A program made the position numbers and the translations under genes. From CADCVT01 sp036389485 (GTDB lineage Bacteria; Actinomycetota; Thermoleophilia; Solirubrobacterales; Solirubrobacteraceae), in the NCBI GenBank assembly GCA_036389485.1, contig DASVPR010000003.1, forward strand, positions 1 to 64,000: a stretch of DNA of 64,000 nt. The letters run 5' to 3'. The notes below the pieces were generated by a model. The model was not told where the DNA came from, did not search any database, and saw only the letters and a program-made list of their open reading frames with translations. Positions 47,318 to 54,329 of the stretch are shown piece by piece. The first letter of the stretch is position 1, and each line of letters opens with the position of its first letter.

Positions 47318-48769
47318 ATGTGGCTGACGGAGCGCGTCGGGCAGGCGGTCGGCAGGAGCGTGGAGATCCGCGGCGAGCGGTTCCTCGTCGGCCGCGCCGC
47401 GGACTGCGACCTCACGATCGCCGACGACAACGTCTCGCGCTGGCACGCCTACCTGGTCGAGCATCCGGACGGCAGCGCCGCCCTGCACGACCTCGGCTCG
47501 GCGAACGGGACCTGGGTCGACGGCCGGCAGGTCGACGTGGTGCGGCTGGCCGGCGGCGAGCAGCTGCAGCTCGGCGACACCGTGCTCGTCGCGTCTCGCG
47601 CACGCCCGCGGGAGCAGGACGCCACCGCGGCGGGCGCCGCCATGGCGCCGCGCGCATCGGCGATCCGCCGCGTGCTGCGCGCGGACTCCGCGTTCCAGCG
47701 GGCGGTCGACGAGCAGACGACGCTCCAGCGCGCCGTCCGCGCGGGCAGCCGGCGGCTCGTGGTCATCGCGACGGCCGTGGCCTGCCTCGCCGGCCTCGCG
47801 GTCCTGTTCGCGACGGGGACGCTGCCGCCCGGCGGCGACGAGTCCGCGGCCGAGCGCGCGGTCGCGCAGGCGGGACCGGGGACCGTCCTCGTCGAGGCGA
47901 TGGGCGAGGACGGCGGCCGCTCCGCGACCGGCAGCGGGTGGGTGCTCGACGCGCGCGAGGGCCTCGTCGTGACCAACGCCCACGTCGTCAACGACGGCGT
48001 CACGTTCCGCGTCGGCGCGGGCGGCCGCTCGCGCCCCGCGCGCGTCGTCAGCGCCGCGCCCTGCGACGATCTCGCCCTGCTGCGCGTCGCCGACGCCGCG
48101 GGGCTCGTCGCAGTCCCGCTGGGCTCGCAGTCGAGCGTGCGGCCCGGCGAGAGCGTGGTCGCGCTCGGGTACCCCGGCAACGCCTCGCTCGGCGCGGAGC
48201 TGACCGCGACGGAGGGGATCGTCTCCGTCGCGCGCACCCGCTACCGCGAAGCGGCGCCCGACGTGCCCGCCTACGACAACGTGGTCCAGACCGACGCGGC
48301 GCTCAACCCCGGCAACTCCGGCGGCCCGCTCGTCGACCGCGAGGGCCGGCTGGTCGGCGTCAACTCGGCGGCGCGGACGGTCTCGCGCGAGGGCCGGGCC
48401 ATCCAGGGCCAGAGCTACGCGATCGGCGTCGACCGCGTCAAGGAGGTGGTCACCGCGCTGCGCCGCGGGCGCTCCGCGGGATGGACCGGCCCGGGCTTCG
48501 ACTACCCGTCCGCGGCGGAGCTGCGCGACGCCGGCCTCACGTCGGGGATCTTCGCCTCGCGCAGCGTGGAGGGGTCGCCCGCCCAGCGCGCCGGCCTCGG
48601 CCGGGAGCCCCTCCTGCTGACGGCCGTCGACCGCACGCCGGTGGCGAACACGCTCGCGAGCTACTGCGACGCCGTCCGCGGCCGCTCGTCCGGCGAGACC
48701 GTCGCGCTCAGCTTCGTCCGGCCGGGGTCCGGCGGCCGCGAGCGCGTGGTCCGGGTGAAGTTGGCGTGA
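47318..48769 (+). CDS. Membrane-bound FHA-domain trypsin-like serine protease
   Basis: A 483-residue protein with a cytoplasmic FHA domain (residues 8-92; FLVGRAADC, VSRWHAYL, GSANGTWVDG), one membrane helix (147-166), then an extracytoplasmic trypsin/HtrA-like protease with His222 (VTNAHVV), Asp251 (DDLALL) and Ser334 (NPGNSGGP). A PDZ-like C-terminal part (about 385-483) follows. FHA domains bind phosphothreonine, so the kinase gene directly downstream could control protease activity across the membrane. ATG 47318 was chosen because the in-frame GTG at 47288 falls in the preceding hairpin. Confidence 0.88.
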   Translation: MWLTERVGQAVGRSVEIRGERFLVGRAADCDLTIADDNVSRWHAYLVEHPDGSAALHDLGSANGTWVDGRQVDVVRLAGGEQLQLGDTVLVASRARPREQDATAAGAAMAPRASAIRRVLRADSAFQRAVDEQTTLQRAVRAGSRRLVVIATAVACLAGLAVLFATGTLPPGGDESAAERAVAQAGPGTVLVEAMGEDGGRSATGSGWVLDAREGLVVTNAHVVNDGVTFRVGAGGRSRPARVVSAAPCDDLALLRVADAAGLVAVPLGSQSSVRPGESVVALGYPGNASLGAELTATEGIVSVARTRYREAAPDVPAYDNVVQTDAALNPGNSGGPLVDREGRLVGVNSAARTVSREGRAIQGQSYAIGVDRVKEVVTALRRGRSAGWTGPGFDYPSAAELRDAGLTSGIFASRSVEGSPAQRAGLGREPLLLTAVDRTPVANTLASYCDAVRGRSSGETVALSFVRPGSGGRERVVRVKLA

Positions 48770-48824
48770 CCGGAGCCGGCGCCGAGTGCGTCGCACGACC
48801 GGTGCGGGTAACCGAGACCGCTCG

Positions 48825-50093
48825 ATGACGGGCACGGAGACGACGAGGATCGGGGTTCAGGTGCTGCCGCAGTTGGCCGCTTCCGGCGCGCTGACGCCGG
48901 GCGGCGAGCTGGGCGCGTACCACCTCGAGCACGAGCTGGGGCGGGGCGGCATGGGCGTCGTGTTCCGCGCCCGGCACGCGCACCTGCACCGGACCGTCGC
49001 GCTCAAGGTCCTCTCGCCGCACCTGTCCGACGACCCGGCCTTCCGCGACCGCTTCGTGCGCGAGTCGCGCACGGCGGCGGCGCTGCGCCACCCGCACATC
49101 GTGCCCGTCTTCGACGCGGGCGAGGTGCGGGGCATGCTCTACCTCGCCATGCAGCTCGTCGAGGGGACGGACCTCGCCGTGCGGCTGGCCGAGGGGCCGA
49201 TGCAACCGCGCGACGCGCTCGCGATCCTGCGCCAGGTCGCGTCGGCGCTGGACGCCGCGCACGAGGCCGACCTCGTCCACCGCGACGTGAAGCCGGCGAA
49301 CATCCTGATCGAGGGCGACCACGCCTACCTGAGCGACTTCGGGCTCACGAAGCGCTCGAGCGCGCAGACCGCGCTCACGGCGGCGGGCCAGGTGGTCGGG
49401 ACCACCGACTACCTCGCGCCCGAGCAGATCGAGGGCCGCGGCGTCGACGCGCGGGCGGACGTCTACGCGCTCGGCTGCGTCCTGTACCACTGCCTGGCGG
49501 GGACGCCGCCGTTCGCGGGCGAGTCGGACGCGCAGGTGCTCTTCGCGCACGTGCACAAGCCGCCGCCGCCGCTCGCGGCCGCACGGCCGGACCTTCCGCG
49601 GGCTCTCTCCGAGACCGTCGCGCGCGCTCTCGCGAAGGATCCGCTGGCGCGGCATCCCGGCTGCAGCGCGCTCGTCGCCGCCGCCATCGCCGCCGTCGAC
49701 GGCTCCGCCACCGGAGTCGCGGCGGACGCGGGGGTGCCGCGGGTCGTCGTCGCGGCGCCGCAGTCCGCCGCGCTGATCCGCGCGAGCGTCCCGCCGGCGG
49801 AGTTCCAGCTCGAGGACGTGCCGGCGGAGCGGCTCGAGGCCACGGCGCGCGCCGCGCCGCCGGACGTGTTGATCTTCGACGCCGCCGCCGAGGATGACGC
49901 GCCCGGGCGGTGCCGCGCGCTGCGGGCCGCCACGCGGGAAGCGGGGACGTCGCTGATCGCGATCGTCCGGCGCGGCGACGAGGAGCTCGTGCGGCGGCTG
50001 GCCGAGGCGGGAGCGGACGCTCACCTCGCCGCGCCGTTCGCGGCGATGCAGCTCATGGTGACGCTCCGCCGGGCCGTGACGGCCGCGTCGTGA
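48825..50093 (+). CDS. Ser/Thr protein kinase with receiver-like C-terminal domain
   Basis: A 422-residue PknB-type kinase. All catalytic elements are present: GRGGMG loop at 39-44, Lys61 (VALKVL), HRDVKPANIL with Asp154, DFG at 171-173, and GTTDYLAPEQ in the activation region. Unlike most actinobacterial relatives, it has no membrane helix or PASTA repeats. After a short linker, residues 305-420 (PRVVVAAPQSAALIRASVPP to the end) look like a degenerate response-regulator receiver fold. The GTG of the HD-GYP gene overlaps its stop. A functional link to the FHA-protease upstream and the phosphodiesterases downstream is inferred from the tight gene order. Confidence 0.88.
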   Translation: MTGTETTRIGVQVLPQLAASGALTPGGELGAYHLEHELGRGGMGVVFRARHAHLHRTVALKVLSPHLSDDPAFRDRFVRESRTAAALRHPHIVPVFDAGEVRGMLYLAMQLVEGTDLAVRLAEGPMQPRDALAILRQVASALDAAHEADLVHRDVKPANILIEGDHAYLSDFGLTKRSSAQTALTAAGQVVGTTDYLAPEQIEGRGVDARADVYALGCVLYHCLAGTPPFAGESDAQVLFAHVHKPPPPLAAARPDLPRALSETVARALAKDPLARHPGCSALVAAAIAAVDGSATGVAADAGVPRVVVAAPQSAALIRASVPPAEFQLEDVPAERLEATARAAPPDVLIFDAAAEDDAPGRCRALRAATREAGTSLIAIVRRGDEELVRRLAEAGADAHLAAPFAAMQLMVTLRRAVTAAS

Positions 50094-51136
50094 CCGCCCG
50101 CTTCCCGGATGCGCGGATCCTCGCCGTCGACGACCAGCCGGCGAACGTCGTGCTGCTCGAGCGGCTGCTCCGGCGCTGGGAGTACAAGGAGGTCGCGACG
50201 ACCACGACCTCCTCCGAGGTGCTCGGCCTCGTCGAGCGGGAGGTGCCGGACCTCCTCCTGCTGGACCTGCACATGCCGGAGCCGGACGGGTTCGAGGTCA
50301 TGCGGCTGCTCGAGCCGTGGACGCGCGGCGCCGACCGCCTGCCCGTGCTCGTGCTGACCGCCGACGTCACGCCGGATACCAAGCAGCGGGCCCTGGCGGC
50401 GGGCGCCCGCGACTTCCTGACGAAGCCGTTCGACCCGGTCGAGGTGGCGCTGCGGGTCGAGAACCTGCTCGACGCGCGGACGATGCACCGCCAGCTCCGG
50501 CGCAGCAACGAGACCCTCGAGGATCGGGTTCGGGCGCGGACGCACGAGCTCGAGAGCGCACGCCGCGACACGCTCGACCGGCTCGTGCTCGCCGGCGAGT
50601 TCCGGGACGACGACACGCAGGAGCACGCGCATCGGGTGGGCCGGACCGTCGCGCTGCTCGCGCAGCGGCTGGGCCTGCCGGACGGGGAGGCCGACCTGCT
50701 CCGCCGCTCGGCGCCGCTGCACGACATCGGCAAGATCGGGATCTCGGACACGATCCTCCTGAAGCCGGGCCGCCTGACCGCGGACGAGTACGAGCTGATG
50801 AAGACGCACGCGGTGATCGGAGAGCAGATCCTCGCGGGCAGCTCCTCGCGCGTCCTCGAGACGAGCGCGGCGATCGCGCTGACGCACCACGAGCGCTGGG
50901 ACGGGAACGGGTATCCGCGCGGCCTCTCCGGCGACGCCATTCCGCTCGCGGGGCGGCTGACGGCGATCGCCGACGTCTTCGACGCGCTCACGCACGACCG
51001 CCCGTACAAGGCGGCGTGGCCCGTCGACGAGGCGGTGGCGGAGGTCAGGCGCGTCCGCGGGACGCAGTTCGACCCGGCGCTGGTCGACGCCTTCGGCGCC
51101 CTCGACCACAAGGCGCTGCTGGCGCCGGTGCGCTGA
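50090..51136 (+). CDS. Response regulator with HD-GYP c-di-GMP phosphodiesterase domain
   Basis: A 348-residue protein. The receiver domain (residues 9-128) has the acidic pair DD14-15, phosphoacceptor Asp59 (LLLLDLHMPEPDG) and KPF near 113. A coiled linker (130-160) leads to an HD-GYP domain with HDIGKIG (His211, Asp212), HHERWDGNGYPRGLSG containing GYP 274-276, and TAIADVFDALTHDRPYK. HD-GYP enzymes degrade c-di-GMP. Phosphorylation by a histidine kinase, perhaps the hybrid kinase encoded two genes later, should control it. GTGA overlap with the kinase gene. Confidence 0.92.
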   Translation: MTARFPDARILAVDDQPANVVLLERLLRRWEYKEVATTTTSSEVLGLVEREVPDLLLLDLHMPEPDGFEVMRLLEPWTRGADRLPVLVLTADVTPDTKQRALAAGARDFLTKPFDPVEVALRVENLLDARTMHRQLRRSNETLEDRVRARTHELESARRDTLDRLVLAGEFRDDDTQEHAHRVGRTVALLAQRLGLPDGEADLLRRSAPLHDIGKIGISDTILLKPGRLTADEYELMKTHAVIGEQILAGSSSRVLETSAAIALTHHERWDGNGYPRGLSGDAIPLAGRLTAIADVFDALTHDRPYKAAWPVDEAVAEVRRVRGTQFDPALVDAFGALDHKALLAPVR

Positions 51137-51138
51137 CC

Positions 51139-52293
51139 GTGCAGGGCGTGAGCGTGCTCGTCGTCGCGCCCGAGGGCCCGATCCACGTCCGGTTGAGAGC
51201 GCTGGTCGACGACGCGCCGGGGCTCGAGCTGGTGGGCGCGCCGACCGCCGTGGACGACGCGGCGTCGCGCGCCGCGTCCGCCGCTCCGCGCGTCGCGCTG
51301 CTCGTCGCGCCGTCGCCCGCCGACGGCGTCGCCGCGGCGCGCGCCCTCCACGCGGCGGCGCCGCGGACGCGCATCGTCGCGCTCGCGGCGGCCGCCGACC
51401 GCGAGGGCGTGCTCGAGATGCTCCAGGCCGGAGCGGCCAGCTACCTGCTCGACACCAGCTCCGACGAGCGGATCCTCGAGACCCTGCGCCGCACGGGCCG
51501 GGGCCACGCCCGGCTGGCCACGGAGGTCACCGACGGCGTCGTCGCCGAGCTCGTGTCGCAGCTCGACGCCCAGGCCGACCTCGAACGCGGGCGGCGCGAC
51601 AAGGTCCGGCGGATCGAGGACGTGCTGAGCGGCGATGCGCTCGGCGTCTGCTTCCAGGCGATGCTCGACCTCGGCAGCGGAGAGATCCTCGGGTACGAGG
51701 CGCTTGCCCGGTTCCGCGGCGACGGAGCGGCCCCGCCGGACCAGTGGTTCCGGGAGGCCGCGGAGATCGGCCTCGAGGTGGAGCTCGAGCTCGCGGCGGT
51801 CCGCAACGCGCTGCGGTACGTCGACCGGCTGCCGCCCGGCTCCTGGCTGATGCTGAACGTCACCCCCTCGCTTGCGCTCGTGGAGGCGCTGGCCGGCGCG
51901 CTGCGGGACGCGCCCGCCGATCGCATCGTCCTCGAGGTCACCGAGCACGCGCCGATCGCCGACTACGACGCGTTCAACGGCGCCGTCGCCGGGCTGCGGC
52001 GCGCGGGCGTCCGGCTCGCGGTGGACGACGCGGGCGCGGGCTTCGCGAGCCTGCGGCACATCCTCCAGATCGCGCCCGACGTGATCAAGCTCGACCGCGA
52101 GCTGACCCGCGGCATCGACGGCGACCCGGTCCGGCGCGCGCTCGGCGCCGCCCTGACCACGTTCGCCGACGACATCGGCGCCCGCATGATCGCGGAGGGG
52201 ATCGAGACCGATGCCGAGCTGCGGACGCTCCGCGAGATGGGCGTCCGGTTCGGGCAGGGCTTCTACCTCGCGCGTCCGGAGAGGTTCGACTGA
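51139..52293 (+). CDS. EAL-domain c-di-GMP phosphodiesterase with pseudo-receiver
   Basis: A 384-residue protein. Residues 4-120 have a receiver-like fold, but the phosphoacceptor position is not Asp (LLVAPSPADG), so it is probably not phosphorylated. Residues 165-384 are an EAL domain that keeps the catalytic pattern: GYEALARF (EAL 187-189), NVTPSLAL, LEVTEHAP, VDDAGAGFASL, DVIKLDREL and MIAEGIETDAEL, ending QGFYLARP. It should hydrolyse c-di-GMP to pGpG. It starts 2 bases after the HD-GYP gene. Two phosphodiesterases and no GGDEF gene in the block point to lowering c-di-GMP. Confidence 0.9.
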   Translation: MQGVSVLVVAPEGPIHVRLRALVDDAPGLELVGAPTAVDDAASRAASAAPRVALLVAPSPADGVAAARALHAAAPRTRIVALAAAADREGVLEMLQAGAASYLLDTSSDERILETLRRTGRGHARLATEVTDGVVAELVSQLDAQADLERGRRDKVRRIEDVLSGDALGVCFQAMLDLGSGEILGYEALARFRGDGAAPPDQWFREAAEIGLEVELELAAVRNALRYVDRLPPGSWLMLNVTPSLALVEALAGALRDAPADRIVLEVTEHAPIADYDAFNGAVAGLRRAGVRLAVDDAGAGFASLRHILQIAPDVIKLDRELTRGIDGDPVRRALGAALTTFADDIGARMIAEGIETDAELRTLREMGVRFGQGFYLARPERFD

Positions 52294-52296
52294 GTC

Positions 52297-54255
52297 ATGC
52301 CCGCGGGCGTGCGACGTGCAGGGATTGCCGCGCGTGTCGCGCTGGCGACGGCGGTGGTCGGGGTCGCGCTGCTCGCCGCGGCGGTGCCGTTCGGGCTCTC
52401 GCTGCGGCAGGCTCGCGACGCGGAGCGCGACAACCAGCGCGCGCAGCGGGCGAGCACGTCGGCGGCGGTCGCCCTCGCGCTCGTGGTCGACCTGGAGACG
52501 GGCGCGCGCGGGTTCATCCTGACCGGGGAGCCGCGGTTCCTGGAGCCGCGCGACCGCGCCACCCGGCTGTTGCCGCGCGAGCTGCACTCGCTGGTGTCCC
52601 TCACGCGCGACAACCCGGCGCTCGCCAAGCCGGCGGCCGAGTTCGCGGCGCGCTCGAACAGCTACATGCGGGACTACAGCGATCCGCAGATCGCGCTGGC
52701 CCGCCGGAGCCGCCGCGCCGCGATCGCCCTCGTCAAGGCGGGCGAGGGCAAGCGGCGCGTCGATGCGCTCCGCGCGCTCTCGGCCGACCTCACGCGCGCC
52801 ATCGAGGCGAAGGCCGCGGAGCGGCACGCCGACGGGCAGGCCTCGGCGCGGCGCGCGGTGACGCTCGGCCTGTCCGGCCTGTTCGTCGCGCTGGTCATCT
52901 TGCTGCTGCTGTTCGTCTACCTGCGCCGCGCCATCGCCACCCCGGTGGCGAGCCTCACCGAGGGGGCGCGGCGCCTCGAGGCGGGAGAGCTGGCGACGCG
53001 CGTCGCGGTCGTCGGGCCACCCGAGTTCCGCGACCTCGCCCAGACGTTCAACGACATGGCCGCCACCCTGCAGAGCAGCCGCGGCAAGCTCGTCGGCGCG
53101 AACGCGGAGCTGGCCGAGGCGCGCACGCAGGCCGACGCGGCGAGCCGCGCGAAGAGCGAGTTCCTCTCGCGGATGAGCCACGAGCTGCGCACACCGCTGA
53201 ACTCGATCATCGGGTTCGCGCAGCTGCTGGAGCTGGAGGACCTCGACGACGAGGCCCGCCAATCGGTCGGACACATCCGCGGCGGCGGGGAGCACCTGCT
53301 GACGCTCATCAACGAGATCCTCGACCTCGCCCACGTCGAATCCGGCCGTCTCGGCGTCTCGATCGAGCCGGTCGAGGTCGGGGCCGTCGTCGCCGACGCG
53401 CTCGAGATGGTGCGGCCGCTCGCGCAGCGGCGGAGCATCGACCTCGTCGGGCCGCGGACCGTGCCGCCGGAGCCGGTGCGCGCCGACCAGCAGCGCCTGC
53501 GCCAGATCCTCCTCAACCTGCTCTCGAACGCCATCAAGTACAACCGCGACGCGGGCGAGGTGCGGGTCTCGGTCGAGCGCGAGGGCGAGCGCATCGTCAT
53601 CGCGGTCGCCGACACCGGCCCCGGGCTCTCCGACGAGCAGCTCCGCCTCGCGTTCGAGCCGTTCGAGCGACTGGGCGCGCTGCACGGCGACGTCGAGGGG
53701 ACCGGACTCGGGCTGCCGCTCACCAAGAGCATGGTCGAGGCCATGAACGGGACCCTCGACCCGCGCTGCACGGTGGGCGAGGGCTCGGTCTTCTGCGTTT
53801 CGCTGCCGGTCGACCGATCGGCCCCGGTCGAGGAGCCGGCGCCGGACCCGGCGGAGGTCGCGGGTGCCGAAGCGACCGCGGCGGCCGCCGCGGGCACCGT
53901 CCTCTACGTCGAGGACAACAGCGCGAACGTGCGGCTCGTGGAGCGGATCCTCGCGCGGCGTCCGGCGCTGCGGCTGCTCACCGCGATGCACGGTCGGCGC
54001 GGGATCGAGCTCGCGGCCGAGCACGGGCCCCAGCTCGTCCTGCTGGACCTCCACCTTCCGGACATGCACGGGGCCGAGGTGCTCGCCGAGCTGAAGCGCA
54101 GCGACCGGACCAAGGACATCCCGGTGATCGTCGTCAGCGCCGATGCGACGGAGCGGCACGCCGCGCGGCTCCTGGCCCAGGGGGCGCGCGCGTACCTCAC
54201 GAAGCCGCTCGACGTCCGCGAGCTCCTGCACGCGGTCGACGCCGCCGTGGCGTGA
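52297..54255 (+). CDS. Hybrid sensor histidine kinase/response regulator (CHASE3-HAMP-HisKA-REC)
   Basis: A 652-residue membrane kinase. Helices at about 11-32 and 187-209 enclose an extracytoplasmic CHASE3-like sensor helix bundle with DLETGARGFILTGEPRFLEP. HAMP spans 210-262. The H-box is SRMSHELRTPLNSIIGF with His295. The ATPase part has NLLSNAIKYN, ADTGPGLS and GTGLGLPL. A C-terminal receiver holds Asp584 (LVLLDLHLPDMHG) and TKPLD. It starts 3 bases after the EAL gene, whose end supplies a GGAGAGG ribosome site. It likely phosphorylates the REC-HD-GYP protein or its own receiver. Confidence 0.92.
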   Translation: MPAGVRRAGIAARVALATAVVGVALLAAAVPFGLSLRQARDAERDNQRAQRASTSAAVALALVVDLETGARGFILTGEPRFLEPRDRATRLLPRELHSLVSLTRDNPALAKPAAEFAARSNSYMRDYSDPQIALARRSRRAAIALVKAGEGKRRVDALRALSADLTRAIEAKAAERHADGQASARRAVTLGLSGLFVALVILLLLFVYLRRAIATPVASLTEGARRLEAGELATRVAVVGPPEFRDLAQTFNDMAATLQSSRGKLVGANAELAEARTQADAASRAKSEFLSRMSHELRTPLNSIIGFAQLLELEDLDDEARQSVGHIRGGGEHLLTLINEILDLAHVESGRLGVSIEPVEVGAVVADALEMVRPLAQRRSIDLVGPRTVPPEPVRADQQRLRQILLNLLSNAIKYNRDAGEVRVSVEREGERIVIAVADTGPGLSDEQLRLAFEPFERLGALHGDVEGTGLGLPLTKSMVEAMNGTLDPRCTVGEGSVFCVSLPVDRSAPVEEPAPDPAEVAGAEATAAAAAGTVLYVEDNSANVRLVERILARRPALRLLTAMHGRRGIELAAEHGPQLVLLDLHLPDMHGAEVLAELKRSDRTKDIPVIVVSADATERHAARLLAQGARAYLTKPLDVRELLHAVDAAVA

Positions 54256-54329
54256 GTCAAGCGCACGCGCGCCACGTCGTTCGTCCCTCGCCCTCGGGGC
54301 CGCGTACCGGGGTAGAGGTGCCTCGCGCT

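Noticed and set aside
45473..48835. Very long open frame on the minus strand opposite the hydrolase and FHA-protease genes
   Set aside because: It lies antisense to two genes with clear catalytic motifs. Its product is Arg/Asp/His-rich without domains, as expected for the complement of GC-biased codons.
50053..54231. Open frame of almost 1,400 codons opposite the HD-GYP, EAL and hybrid kinase genes
   Set aside because: The opposite strand has intact, ordered domains of three families; the antisense product shows no motif and skewed composition.
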